Notes: generated from the letters alone by a model not told the origin. Counted from the first letter of the stretch, positions 1-8,475 are shown. The stretch is DNA of 64,000 nucleotides from Oxobacter pfennigii (GCF_001317355.1 NZ_LKET01000029.1:124001-188000); one strand, 5' to 3'. Made by a program: numbers and translations.

Positions 1-950
1 CTGTTGATATACCAAGGGATAACAGAAGAATACATAAAAAACCCATGCCTTTGATAGGAGGCCTTGCAATATATCTGGCTTTCATTGTATCCGTCTTTAT
101 ATTCATGCCTTTAAACAAAGAGACCGTAGGGCTTGTTTTAGGATCTACATTTATAACCATTGCCGGCATGATAGATGATATAAGACCTATGAAGGCTAAA
201 ACCAAGCTGGTACTGCAGATAATAGCATCCCTTATTCTAGTAGCATCCGGCATAACCATAAAGGTTGTAACAAACCCCTTTGACAAGGTTTACGGGATGG
301 CGGATTTAAGCTGGCTTTCTATACCGGCAACACTTTTTTGGGTTGTAGGAATTACAAACGCTTTTAATTTGATTGACGGATTAGACGGTTTAGCAGCAGG
401 AATTGCAAGTATTTCCTGCATTACATTGTTTATAGTTTCCATTTTAAACGGCAGAGAGGTTGCGGCAATGTTAACGGCAATCTTAGCCGGAAGCACCATA
501 GGCTTTATACCTTATAATTTCAATCCGGCTAAAATATTTATGGGGGATACAGGAGCACAATTTTTAGGCTTTGTGCTGGCGGCGGTATCCATTCAGGGAG
601 CTATTAAATCAGCAGCAGCCATAATCATAACGGTGCCAATACTGGCTCTTGGCCTTCCCATATATGATACCTTATCTTCCATGGTCAGAAGGTTTGTAAA
701 TAAAAAGCCGGTAATGGAAGGGGACAGAGAGCATTTACATCATAAGCTTATTGATTTGGGGTTGTCTCAAAAGCAGGCGGTATTTGTAATGTATATAATA
801 AGCGGAATGCTGGGCTTAACTGCCATCTTTGCCGCAGAATTAAATACCCTCCAGTCATTTTTAGTCCTCATAACAGTCATGCTCATAGTAATTGCCCTGT
901 CAAAGCAGATTGGAATTTTAAAAAGGAATAAAGAAGAAGGGAACCAATAA
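1..950 (+). CDS. WecA/TagO-type undecaprenyl-phosphate sugar-1-phosphate transferase (5' partial)
   Basis: Membrane enzyme that transfers GlcNAc-1-phosphate (or a related sugar phosphate) from a UDP-sugar to undecaprenyl phosphate, the first lipid-linked step of teichoic acid or other wall glycan synthesis. The frame is open from base 3, so the start lies before the window; about 315 residues are visible. Motifs seen: the Asp-Asp pair in GMIDDIRPM, the block NAFNLIDGLDGLAAG, GDTGAQFLGF, and a HLHHKL loop, the HxHH signature of WecA/TagO rather than MraY. Hydrophobic helices run through the whole frame. The stop lies 5 bases before wecB, so the two are probably cotranscribed and serve one polymer. 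The family is clear; the exact sugar is inferred. Confidence 0.92.
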   Translation, partial: VDIPRDNRRIHKKPMPLIGGLAIYLAFIVSVFIFMPLNKETVGLVLGSTFITIAGMIDDIRPMKAKTKLVLQIIASLILVASGITIKVVTNPFDKVYGMADLSWLSIPATLFWVVGITNAFNLIDGLDGLAAGIASISCITLFIVSILNGREVAAMLTAILAGSTIGFIPYNFNPAKIFMGDTGAQFLGFVLAAVSIQGAIKSAAAIIITVPILALGLPIYDTLSSMVRRFVNKKPVMEGDREHLHHKLIDLGLSQKQAVFVMYIISGMLGLTAIFAAELNTLQSFLVLITVMLIVIALSKQIGILKRNKEEGNQ

Positions 951-955
951 ATTTT

Positions 956-2113
956 ATGCATAGCCTTAAAATTATGACCATTTTCGGGACGAGGCCTGAA
1001 GCCATTAAAATGGCTCCATTGATCAAGGAGCTTAAAAAAAGTCCAAATATTAATATTATAGTATGCGTCACGGCACAGCATAGGGAAATGCTGGATATGG
1101 TTCTTGATTTGTTTGATATCATACCTGAATATGACCTGGACATTATGAAGGAAAGGCAAACATTATCGGGCATTACCACAAAGGTTATTTTAGGACTTGA
1201 GGGCATATTAAAAACCGAGAAACCAGATTTGATACTGGTCCACGGAGATACCACCACTACATTTGCCTCAAGTTTGGCTGCCTTTTATAATGATATTAAG
1301 GTAGGCCATGTGGAAGCAGGTTTAAGGACTCACAACAAATATTTCCCTTATCCTGAGGAAATGAACAGAAAATTAACTGCTCAACTTTCAGATATTCACT
1401 TTGCACCCACATTAAAGGCAAAGGAGAATTTATTGAAGGAAGGCATAGATGAAAAGTGTATATATGTAACGGGAAACACAGTAATTGATGCCATGGAAGA
1501 GACGGTAGACAAAAGTTATATTTTTAAGAGTCATGAATTAAAAAAAATAGATTTTAAGAATAAACGGATAATTTTTGTAACGGCACATAGAAGGGAAAAC
1601 TGGGGACAGCCACTTTTTAATATATGCACTGCCTTAAAGTCAATTGCACAAAAGTATCCGGATATTGAAGTAGTATATCTTGTGCATTTAAATCCGGTGG
1701 TAACAGAAACTGCGAACAATATATTAAGGGATGTGCCGAGAGTTCATTTGCTGCCTCCTTTGGATATTAAAGAAACTCATAATCTCATGGACAGGGCATA
1801 CCTTGTATTGACGGATTCGGGAGGACTTCAGGAGGAAGCGCCCCATCTTGGCAAGCCTGTTTTGGTATTAAGGGATGTGACTGAAAGGCCGGAGGCAGAA
1901 ATGGCCGGTACCTTGAAGGTCATAGGTACCGATATTGATAGAATAGTAAATGAGACTTCGTTTCTTCTTGATGATAAGGAATTATACAGCAAAATGGCCA
2001 ATGCTGTAAATCCCTTTGGCGACGGAAGGGCATCTTTAAGAATAAGAAAAGGGATTTTGCATTATTTTAAATATGAGGAACAAAAACCAGAGGAATTTGC
2101 AGCGGAAATTTAA
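956..2113 (+). CDS. wecB: UDP-N-acetylglucosamine 2-epimerase (non-hydrolysing)
   Basis: Cytosolic enzyme that interconverts UDP-GlcNAc and UDP-ManNAc, supplying ManNAc for teichoic acid linkage units or surface polysaccharide. At 385 residues it has the usual family length. Family motifs visible: GTRPEAIKMAP at the N-terminus, HGDTTTTFAS, HVEAGLRTHNKYFPYPEEMN, TGNTVIDA, TAHRRENWG, and LTDSGGLQEEAPHLGKPV with the following RDVTERPEA, which bind the UDP part and hold the acidic catalytic residues. The ATG at 956 starts 5 bases after the previous stop, and its Shine-Dalgarno (gaagaaggga) overlaps the end of that gene. A strong terminator follows, so the pair ends a transcription unit. Confidence 0.95.
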   Translation: MHSLKIMTIFGTRPEAIKMAPLIKELKKSPNINIIVCVTAQHREMLDMVLDLFDIIPEYDLDIMKERQTLSGITTKVILGLEGILKTEKPDLILVHGDTTTTFASSLAAFYNDIKVGHVEAGLRTHNKYFPYPEEMNRKLTAQLSDIHFAPTLKAKENLLKEGIDEKCIYVTGNTVIDAMEETVDKSYIFKSHELKKIDFKNKRIIFVTAHRRENWGQPLFNICTALKSIAQKYPDIEVVYLVHLNPVVTETANNILRDVPRVHLLPPLDIKETHNLMDRAYLVLTDSGGLQEEAPHLGKPVLVLRDVTERPEAEMAGTLKVIGTDIDRIVNETSFLLDDKELYSKMANAVNPFGDGRASLRIRKGILHYFKYEEQKPEEFAAEI

Positions 2114-2136
2114 GTGAATATAAAATAAACAGCCAG

Positions 2137-2190
2137 GCGGCAAAAGCGGTCACTGATTTTTAAAGACCCGCTTTTTGCCGCTTCTTTTTT
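2137..2190 (+). terminator. Intrinsic terminator after wecB
   Basis: Arms GCGGCAAAAGCGG and CCGCTTTTTGCCGC form a long stem that is followed by CTTC and six T. It lies 23 bases after the wecB stop. Confidence 0.9.
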
Positions 2191-2234
2191 GTTTATGAGG
2201 GCTTGTATATTTTTTTTTATGGGTGTCAATAATT

Positions 2235-2306
2235 AAAAAAATGGGATGTATGAGAATAAAGTTTTTTAATCCCCCTTTTGTACGCTTTATTCTCTCCCAT
2301 TTTTTT
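2235..2306 (+). terminator. Long terminator-like hairpin just before the ywmB Shine-Dalgarno
   Basis: Outer arms AAAAAAATGGGA (2235-2246) and TCCCATTTTTTT (2295-2306) and inner arms GAGAATAAAG (2252-2261) and CTTTATTCTC (2285-2294) pair perfectly, with a 5-base bulge on the left and a 23-base apical loop. The closing T run touches AAGGAGG, the ywmB Shine-Dalgarno. It could be a second terminator of the upstream unit, an attenuator of ywmB, or a small foldback element; the sequence alone does not decide. Confidence 0.65.
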
Positions 2307-2320
2307 AAGGAGGAAGCCCT

Positions 2321-3031
2321 ATGAAGAAAATCATTTTACTGTCTTTTCTTATATTTTCGTTTGTTTTCAATACATCTTCAAAACCTGAAATCAACAATGA
2401 TGTGAGCTTTTTAATAAATGCCATGAATAAGACCGGCCTTCAATTTAAAGAAGGTTATATTAGCGGCAGTATTGAAAGGGACAAACTCATAAATGAAGAT
2501 TTTGAAGCTGAAATACAGGAAGTTTTTAAAATTTTAAAGGCTGAAGCTGTAAATATAAAGTATTCGGCAAATGAAGTTACGGCACATGGTAAATACGGTG
2601 AAGGCAATGTTAGGGTATTTATTGAAAGATCGGATGAAACCAGGAGCAACGTAATTATGGTTGTGGATATAACACATAATGGAAATGTATTGAGTATTAA
2701 TGAAGTGGGGGAAAAACTATACCAATATTTACATAGATACAGCCTTAAGCCCGATATGATATATAACTTAAGTTATTTTACAAATGGAAAACTAAATGAG
2801 AAAAAATCCCTCAAAATTATTGACAGCATTATGAAGAATATGAAGGCAAGGAAAATTGATGAAATTATAAACAATAATTTAATCAGCATATGTGGTTACA
2901 CTAAGAATATATACAATTATAAAATTTTAGGCAGTGAAAAGGTTAACATAAATGTTGCCAGTCGATATAGTTCATATGATAATGGCATGTATTTTATAGC
3001 GGCAACTCCGGTAATAAACATAGAATACTAG
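2321..3031 (+). CDS. ywmB: YwmB family secreted protein (DUF1779)
   Basis: Secreted or membrane-anchored protein of unknown biochemical role, conserved next to murA and spoIID in Bacillus and Clostridia. The 236-residue product starts with a basic residue pair and a hydrophobic signal segment (IILLSFLIFSFVFNT). The C-terminal part has the usual YwmB ending: a CGYT segment, a block around KVNINVASRYSSYDNG and a terminal TPVINIEY. A clear AAGGAGG lies 8 bases before the ATG. The 3' end meets a foldback repeat that separates it from murA, an arrangement suggesting a cotranscribed pair into which the repeat was inserted. The assignment rests on both sequence pattern and gene order. Confidence 0.85.
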   Translation: MKKIILLSFLIFSFVFNTSSKPEINNDVSFLINAMNKTGLQFKEGYISGSIERDKLINEDFEAEIQEVFKILKAEAVNIKYSANEVTAHGKYGEGNVRVFIERSDETRSNVIMVVDITHNGNVLSINEVGEKLYQYLHRYSLKPDMIYNLSYFTNGKLNEKKSLKIIDSIMKNMKARKIDEIINNNLISICGYTKNIYNYKILGSEKVNINVASRYSSYDNGMYFIAATPVINIEY

Positions 3032-3040
3032 ATTTAAGAA

Positions 3041-3250
3041 AGGGGCTGCTGCATTATGAACACTCAATTCGCTGTGTTCAAGTTCTGAAAGTTCTAAGGC
3101 TCCCTGCCTAGAAAATACAAGAATTTTTAAACTTCACTACCGTTTAAGACAATCTAAAAATTCTAAGTATAATCTTTGGCAGCGTCGCCAAGAACTTTTA
3201 AAGAACTCTCACAATGCTCATTTACATTGTTCATAATGCAGCAGCCCCCT
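3041..3250 (+). repeat. Foldback repeat element, copy 1 (MITE-like)
   Basis: A 210 bp non-coding element whose ends are perfect 21 bp inverted repeats (GGGGCTGCTGCATTATGAAC plus A at 3042-3062; its complement at 3228-3248). The inside is also imperfectly self-complementary (AGTTCT repeats on the left against AGAACT repeats on the right), so the whole element can fold into one hairpin. A related copy lies at 8271-8475. It fills almost the whole gap between the ywmB stop and the murA Shine-Dalgarno. No clear target duplication is seen. Strand is arbitrary. Confidence 0.85.
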
Positions 3251-3266
3251 GAATGGAGGGCATAAA

Positions 3267-4523
3267 TTGGCTAAACTATTAATTACAGGCGGAGAGCGGC
3301 TTCATGGAACTGTAAAAGTAAGCGGGGCAAAAAATTCAGTACTGCCAATCATTGCCGCCTCTCTTTTATGTCCTCAAGATACTATACTTGAGGATATTCC
3401 TGCTTTGGAAGATGTTTTATGTATACGCGAAGTATTGGACTCTTTAGGTGTAAATACCGAATTTACTAAAGATAAACTTGTAATAAAATCAGGCAGCCTG
3501 TCTCTGTATGAGCCTCCCTACGAGCTTGTGAGAAAAATGAGAGCATCATTTTTGGTAATAGGACCTCTTCTGGCAAGAATGGGAAAAGTGAGGATATCTC
3601 TGCCGGGAGGATGCAATATAGGCACCCGCCCGATAGACCTTCACTTGAAAGGATTAAGCGCTTTAGGTGCGGATATAACATTAGGACATGGCTATGTAGA
3701 AGCAAATGTTGACCGGTTAAAAGGGGCTAAAATATATCTGGATTTCCCATCAGTTGGTGCTACGGAAAATATTATTATGGCTTCAGCTTTGGCAGAAGGA
3801 GAAACGGTAATAGAAAATGCGGCAGAGGAGCCCGAAATTGTGGACCTGGCCAATTTTTTGAACAGTATGGGAGCCAATATCATAGGAGCCGGCACCGATA
3901 CTGTAAAAATTACAGGTGTAAAAGAATTGAAAGGCACCTACCACAGCGTAATTCCCGATCGTATAGAGGCAGGCACATACATGGCAGCTGCCGCTATTAC
4001 AGGTGGGGATATAGTAATAGAAAATATAATTAAAGAACATGTAAAATCTATTGTTGCAAAACTGACGGAAGCAGGAGTAAAAATAGCTGAAGAAGATAAT
4101 TACAGGATAAGGGTAACAGCAGACAAAAGAATGAACCCCGTTGATATAAAAACCCTTCCTTATCCCGGATTTCCCACCGACCTTCAGGCACCAATGATGG
4201 CAGTGATGAGTAAATCCTGCGGTACCAGCATTATAACCGAAACTGTCTTTGAAAACAGATTCATGCACGTATGTGAGCTAAAGAGGATGGGTGCCAATGT
4301 TAAAATAGAAGGTAGAAGCGCTGTCATTGAAGGAGTGGAAAGATTGACGGGAGCAAAGGTTAAAGCTACTGATTTAAGGGCAGGTGCAGCACTTTTATTA
4401 TGCGGCCTGGCTGCAGAGGGAAAAACAGAAATAAGCGATATTTATCATATAAGCAGAGGATATGTTGATATAAAAGATAAGCTAAATAATTTAGGAGCAT
4501 GTATAGAAGAAGTCGAGGAATAA
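3267..4523 (+). CDS. murA: UDP-N-acetylglucosamine 1-carboxyvinyltransferase
   Basis: First committed enzyme of peptidoglycan precursor synthesis; transfers enolpyruvate from PEP to UDP-GlcNAc in the cytosol. The 418-residue product has the family length. The conserved VSGAKNSVLPIIAASLL near the N-terminus carries the catalytic Lys-Asn pair. GGCNIGTRPIDLHLKG carries the reactive cysteine at about residue 116, so fosfomycin sensitivity would be expected at this site. The start is TTG at 3267, chosen because GGAGGG lies 6 bases upstream and MAKLLITGG is the usual beginning. Its place between ywmB and spoIID marks it as the MurAA-type copy. Confidence 0.96.
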   Translation: MAKLLITGGERLHGTVKVSGAKNSVLPIIAASLLCPQDTILEDIPALEDVLCIREVLDSLGVNTEFTKDKLVIKSGSLSLYEPPYELVRKMRASFLVIGPLLARMGKVRISLPGGCNIGTRPIDLHLKGLSALGADITLGHGYVEANVDRLKGAKIYLDFPSVGATENIIMASALAEGETVIENAAEEPEIVDLANFLNSMGANIIGAGTDTVKITGVKELKGTYHSVIPDRIEAGTYMAAAAITGGDIVIENIIKEHVKSIVAKLTEAGVKIAEEDNYRIRVTADKRMNPVDIKTLPYPGFPTDLQAPMMAVMSKSCGTSIITETVFENRFMHVCELKRMGANVKIEGRSAVIEGVERLTGAKVKATDLRAGAALLLCGLAAEGKTEISDIYHISRGYVDIKDKLNNLGACIEEVEE

Positions 4524-4599
4524 TTGACCGCCCGCTATAATAATATTTTATTGTATGACTTAAAATATGGTCAGCGGTAAAATTGCAGGGTGGAATGTT

Positions 4600-5655
4600 A
4601 TGAGAAGAATAGGATATATGATGCTTACGATAATAACAGTGATAATTGTTATTCCTATTGTTGTGCTTAAAGGAGCAGGACAAAGCCCAAAGGCAGAATC
4701 GCCTCCCCAAAAAGACGTAGTAGGTTTTATCGGGGATGCTGCCTTAGGAAGTGTGACTTTTGATGAAAAAAACGGCGGAGGCCCCAAAATAACAGTCTAT
4801 ATAGCTGAAAAAGATGAGATTCAGGAAATGTTTTTAGAAGAGTATATAAGGGGAGTTGTATCAGGTGAAATGCCTGCAGAATTTGAGCTGGAGGCATTAA
4901 AAGCCCAGGCAGTCGCAGCAAGAACCTATGCAATTGCCAGAATGAAGGCTTATGGCGGAAGCGGCTGTACAAAGCATCCGGAGGCTGATATATGCACTGA
5001 TGCCACTCACTGTCAGGAATGGATATCAAAAGAGGACAGGATAAAGGCGTGGGAGCCTGTTAATGCTCCAAAATACTGGGATAAAATTACAAAAGCTGTG
5101 GAAGAAACAAGGGGAGCGATTCTTACCTATGATGCCATTCCTGTAATGTATCCCTTGTATTTTTCCACCAGCAGCGGTAAAACCGAAAATTCCAGAGATG
5201 TGTTTAAAGGCCAGTATCCGTACCTTGTCAGCGTAACAAGCCCTAATGAAGAAATATCTCCAAAGTTTTTAACTAAGGCTACTATCAGTAACGAAGAATT
5301 TGTAAAGAAATTTTCGGAATCTCAATATAAAATAAAACTTGATAAAAATAAATTAAGCTCTCAAGTTAAGATTATAGAAAGAACGGAAGGCGGAAGCGTA
5401 AAGACCGTAAAGGTTGGCACAAAAACTATTGAAGGCACAGAGATGAGGAAAATATTAAGCTTGAACTCGGCAAACTTTACTATTGAATTCAATAAAAACG
5501 ATATTACTTTTACCGTTTTAGGAAACGGCCACGGAGTGGGTATGAGTCAGTGGGGAGCAACAGCAATGGCAGCATCCGGCAAAAACTATGAGGAAATATT
5601 GGAATATTATTATCAGGGAACAAAGGTAAATAGAATAGAAGATATATATAAATAA
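4600..5655 (+). CDS. spoIID: Stage II sporulation protein D, peptidoglycan lytic transglycosylase
   Basis: Mother-cell membrane enzyme that cleaves septal glycan strands and, with SpoIIM and SpoIIP, drives engulfment of the forespore. An N-terminal transmembrane helix (about residues 4-24) is followed by the SpoIID/LytB domain. The catalytic glutamate is in SGEMPAEF (about residue 90); other family motifs are KAQAVAARTYAI, STSSGKTENS, and GHGVGMSQWGATAMA near the C-terminus. A Cys-containing loop (GCTKHPEADICTDATHC) matches the zinc-binding loop of clostridial SpoIID. I chose ATG 4600 because GCAGGGTGG lies just upstream; an earlier in-frame ATG at 4567 has no ribosome site. A terminator follows. 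Confidence 0.95.
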   Translation: MRRIGYMMLTIITVIIVIPIVVLKGAGQSPKAESPPQKDVVGFIGDAALGSVTFDEKNGGGPKITVYIAEKDEIQEMFLEEYIRGVVSGEMPAEFELEALKAQAVAARTYAIARMKAYGGSGCTKHPEADICTDATHCQEWISKEDRIKAWEPVNAPKYWDKITKAVEETRGAILTYDAIPVMYPLYFSTSSGKTENSRDVFKGQYPYLVSVTSPNEEISPKFLTKATISNEEFVKKFSESQYKIKLDKNKLSSQVKIIERTEGGSVKTVKVGTKTIEGTEMRKILSLNSANFTIEFNKNDITFTVLGNGHGVGMSQWGATAMAASGKNYEEILEYYYQGTKVNRIEDIYK

Positions 5656-5690
5656 AATAAAAAATGCCCTATAAAGGCATTTTTTATTTT
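5656..5690 (+). terminator. Intrinsic terminator after spoIID
   Basis: AATAAAAAATGCC and GGCATTTTTTATT pair around a 7-base loop (ctataaa), followed by more T-rich sequence. It begins at the spoIID stop. Confidence 0.88.
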
Positions 5691-5771
5691 ATTGAAGTAT
5701 CCAATTTATATATAAAACAATTAAAATATGTAAAAAAATCTAAAAAAATTTTAAAAAAATGGAATTTTAAT

Positions 5772-5800
5772 GTATTTTATACCTAATTATGGACAAACTA
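5772..5800 (+). promoter_or_regulatory. Candidate sigma-F promoter of spoIIQ
   Basis: GGACAAACTA (5791-5800) fits the Bacillus sigma-F -10 consensus GGNNANAHTR at every defined base. GTATT (5772-5776) resembles the -35 GYATA, although the 14-base spacing is 1-2 short. It lies 19 bases before the spoIIQ ATG. spoIIQ is a classical sigma-F gene, so context supports it. Confidence 0.55.
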
Positions 5801-5819
5801 CAATACAGGAGGTGGTTAC

Positions 5820-6656
5820 ATGAATATGAAAGGATTCTTAAAGTCGAAGTTCTCGAAAGAGAAGGTATCAAAATTTTTTGATAAAGAGGGATTTTATATT
5901 GTCTTATTCCTCTGTGTATGTATTGTAGCTATTACTGCTGTGTGGGTATCAAGAAACGGTGCTAAAAACAATCAGGGCGTCAACGATGTAAATGATACAA
6001 CTGCCCCTATAACGGCACCCGGCAATGAAACCTCAGCACAGGAAATTGATCCCGAGCTGGAAGCAAGTTTTTCCGTAGACGATGAGAACGATTACTCGGA
6101 AGTTGAGAAAACGGACGGGATGGCAGAAGTGAATGAAGAAGATACAACTGCCGTTTCTTCAAAACCTGCAGCAGCGGAGGCTGATGTGAAGTTTGACAAT
6201 CCAATGAAGGATGGTTTTACAGCAGCCAACGTCATGAGAGACTATTCAACTGAAACCCTGGTAAATTATGAAAGCCTTGGCGAGTGGAGAACCCATTCAG
6301 GTATAGATATAAAAGGAATAGAAGGTACCGAGGTTGTTGCAATCGCCGATGGAAAGGTAGTCGATATAAGAAATGATAACGAGTACACAGGCGGATTGGG
6401 ATGGTTAGTTGAAGTAGAACACAGCAATGGATACAAATCAATATATGCAAACCTTGGAGAGAAAATAGAGGTTAAGAAAAACCAGACTGTTAAAAAAGGA
6501 CAGTTAATAGGCTCAATAGGCAATACATCAATATTTGAAAGCAGTAGTTCTAAGGATAATCAGACTATCGGACACCTGCACTTTGAGTTATTGAAGAAGG
6601 GTGCTGCAGGTTATGAAAATGTCGATCCAAAGGAATATCTGACACTGCAGAATTAA
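5820..6656 (+). CDS. spoIIQ: Stage II sporulation protein Q, LytM/M23 domain
   Basis: Forespore membrane protein that, with SpoIIIAH from the mother cell, forms the channel and ratchet across the engulfing membranes. A short cytosolic N-terminus is followed by one transmembrane helix (about residues 27-45), an acidic, low-complexity linker (about 55-130), then the M23 domain (about 150-270). Zinc-ligand motifs are present: His159 and Asp163 in HSGID and His252-Leu-His254 in GHLHFE. The histidine expected in the central YAHL motif is replaced (YANL), so full endopeptidase activity is doubtful. GGAGGTGG stands 5 bases before ATG 5820. Its position between spoIID and spoIIID is the usual clostridial one. 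Confidence 0.93.
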   Translation: MNMKGFLKSKFSKEKVSKFFDKEGFYIVLFLCVCIVAITAVWVSRNGAKNNQGVNDVNDTTAPITAPGNETSAQEIDPELEASFSVDDENDYSEVEKTDGMAEVNEEDTTAVSSKPAAAEADVKFDNPMKDGFTAANVMRDYSTETLVNYESLGEWRTHSGIDIKGIEGTEVVAIADGKVVDIRNDNEYTGGLGWLVEVEHSNGYKSIYANLGEKIEVKKNQTVKKGQLIGSIGNTSIFESSSSKDNQTIGHLHFELLKKGAAGYENVDPKEYLTLQN

Positions 6657-6682
6657 GAGTGCACTCTGCACTCTGTTTTTTT
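6656..6682 (+). terminator. Intrinsic terminator after spoIIQ
   Basis: AGAGTGCA and TGCACTCT form a perfect 8 bp stem with a CTC loop, followed by G and a T run. The stem begins at the last base of the spoIIQ stop codon. Confidence 0.88.
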
Positions 6683-6773
6683 AAAGTTGTATTTGTTAGC
6701 TCTGTATTTTTATACTAGCTGACATATTTTGTGCATATTAATTATCAAGAGAAAAATAAAGGGAGGTAGCGTT

Positions 6774-7028
6774 TTGAAGGATTACATTGAAGAGAGAGTA
6801 CTTGAAGTAGCAAAGTACATTATCGATTCTAAAGCAACAATTCGTAAAACTGCAAGGCAATTTGGTGTATCCAAAAGCACAATACACAAAGATATCACAG
6901 AAAGACTTCCCAAGATAAATCCACAAGTCGCAAATGAGGCTAAGGAGATACTTGATTACAATAAGGCAGAAAGGCACATACGTGGCGGCAAAGCAACAAG
7001 GATGAAATATAAGACATCAAACGAGTAA
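6774..7028 (+). CDS. spoIIID: Sporulation transcription factor SpoIIID
   Basis: Small DNA-binding protein that, in the mother cell, activates and represses genes of the sigma-E and sigma-K regulons. The 84-residue product has the family length. A helix-turn-helix lies around residues 22-42 (TIRKTARQFGVSKSTIHKDI), and the basic tail RHIRGGKATRMKYK matches known SpoIIID proteins. The start is TTG at 6774, 7 bases after GGGAGG; upstream in-frame ATG codons lack a ribosome site and would add residues foreign to the family. It sits alone between a terminator and mbl, in the usual order. Confidence 0.96.
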   Translation: MKDYIEERVLEVAKYIIDSKATIRKTARQFGVSKSTIHKDITERLPKINPQVANEAKEILDYNKAERHIRGGKATRMKYKTSNE

Positions 7029-7184
7029 TCAAGAAATTTGAGAATAGCTTTCTACATCAAAATTAATATAAATTGTTATAAAAAAAAGGAATTTGTAAGT
7101 TTTTATAGAAATATTATTCGTTAACAATAACGGTATAAAAATTGACAAGTCTCTTTATAATAAATGGTGTAGGGAGTGATGTAT

Positions 7185-8216
7185 ATGGGATTTTTGGGAT
7201 TTGGAACTGATATAGGGATTGACCTTGGCACTGCCAGTGTCCTTGTATATATAAAAGGAAAAGGGGTAGTTTTAAAAGAGCCCTCTGTTGTTGCAACCGA
7301 CAATACAAAGCGCAAAGTTCTAGCAGTAGGTGAGGAAGCGAGGCAAATGATAGGGAGAACCCCTGGAAATATAATTGCTACCAGGCCCTTGAGAGATGGT
7401 GTGATTTCCGATTATGACGTAACAGAGAGAATGCTTAGGCATTTCATTAAAAAAGCCAGAGGAAATTCTGTAAGCTTGCTACGTCCCAGGGTAATTATAT
7501 GCATACCCTGCGAGGCCACCGAAGTAGAAAAAAGGGCTGTTAAGGACGCTGCGCTTTCGGCAGGAGCCGGCAAGGTTTATTTAATAGAAGAGCCTGTTGC
7601 TGCGGCTATTGGAGCGGGCTTGGATATATCAAAGGCCAGTGGAAGCATGATAGTAGATATCGGCGGTGGAACTACCGATGTTGCGGTTCTGTCATTAGGA
7701 GGTATGGTTGTCAGGTCTTCAATAAAAATCGCTGGAGATAAATTCGATGAAGCAATAATAAGATATATCCGGAAAAAACATAATATAATGATTGGGGAAA
7801 GGACAGCTGAAGAATTGAAGATTAACATAGGTACAGCTTATCCCCGAAGTGAAGAAGTCACAATGGACATAAGGGGCAGAGACCTTGTGACCGGACTTCC
7901 CAAGAATATTACCGTAAGTTCTGAAGAGATGAGGGAAGCGCTGGAAGAGACTACTTCAGCAATAGTGGACTGCGTACATTCGGTACTGGAACATACTCCT
8001 CCCGAGCTGTCAGCAGATATCATAAATAAAGGTATTATAATGACAGGGGGAGGTTCCCTGCTTTACGGTTTGGATTTGTTAATACAATCCAGAACTCATG
8101 TTACAACAACAGTTGCTAAAGATTCAATATGCTGTGTTGCTTACGGTACCGGTGAAGCATTGGAAAATCTGGACAAATTCGCTGAAATGCTGTCACTTAT
8201 TGATGACAATAAATAA
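7185..8216 (+). CDS. mbl: MreB-family rod-shape protein Mbl
   Basis: Actin-like ATPase that forms filaments under the membrane and guides lateral wall synthesis. The actin-fold motifs are visible: phosphate-1 GTDIGIDLGTASVLVY, phosphate-2 VDIGGGTTDVAV, the adenosine motif TGGGSLLYGLD, and the REVIIC-like region RPRVIICIPCEATEVEKRA. The start is taken as ATG 7185, 8 bases after AGGGAG; GTG 7176 and ATG 7179 lie too close to that site. Following spoIIID, as here, is the classical position of mbl, and 343 residues is the normal length. A terminator follows. Confidence 0.93.
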   Translation: MGFLGFGTDIGIDLGTASVLVYIKGKGVVLKEPSVVATDNTKRKVLAVGEEARQMIGRTPGNIIATRPLRDGVISDYDVTERMLRHFIKKARGNSVSLLRPRVIICIPCEATEVEKRAVKDAALSAGAGKVYLIEEPVAAAIGAGLDISKASGSMIVDIGGGTTDVAVLSLGGMVVRSSIKIAGDKFDEAIIRYIRKKHNIMIGERTAEELKINIGTAYPRSEEVTMDIRGRDLVTGLPKNITVSSEEMREALEETTSAIVDCVHSVLEHTPPELSADIINKGIIMTGGGSLLYGLDLLIQSRTHVTTTVAKDSICCVAYGTGEALENLDKFAEMLSLIDDNK

Positions 8217-8222
8217 AAACTG

Positions 8223-8253
8223 GCCAGGGCGGTGGATTCTCCCTGGCTTTGTT
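8223..8253 (+). terminator. Intrinsic terminator after mbl
   Basis: GCCAGGG (8223-8229) and CCCTGGC (8241-8247) form a 7 bp stem with an 11-base loop, followed by TTTGTTATT. Confidence 0.8.
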
Positions 8254-8270
8254 ATTATTGAGCAAATATA

Positions 8271-8475
8271 AGGGGCTGTTGCATTTGAAACACTGCATTT
8301 ACTGTGTTCGAGTTCCGCAAGTTCTATGGTTCTCTGCCTTGAAAATACAAGAATTTTTAAACTTCCTTCGTTCAAACAATCTAAAATTCTAAGTGATATC
8401 TTTGGCAGAGTCACCAAGAGCTTTAGAGAGAACTCTCACAATGCTCATTTACGTTGTTTCAAATGCCACAGCCTT
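8271..8475 (+). repeat. Foldback repeat element, copy 2 (MITE-like)
   Basis: About 205 bp, related along its whole length to the element at 3041-3250 (shared blocks include GAAAATACAAGAATTTTTAA and AACTCTCACAATGCTCATTT). Its ends, AGGGGCTGTTGCATTTGAAA and TTTCAAATGCCACAGCCTT, form an almost perfect terminal inverted repeat. No coding content. The left end lies about 18 bases after the mbl terminator. Confidence 0.82.

Noticed and set aside
1-950. MraY (phospho-MurNAc-pentapeptide transferase)
   Set aside because: The HLHH loop and the adjacent wecB point to the WecA/TagO branch rather than MraY.
7142-7161. TTGACA followed by TATAAT upstream of mbl
   Set aside because: The two boxes are only 8 bases apart, which sigma-A cannot use; I found no partner box at 16-18 bases for either.
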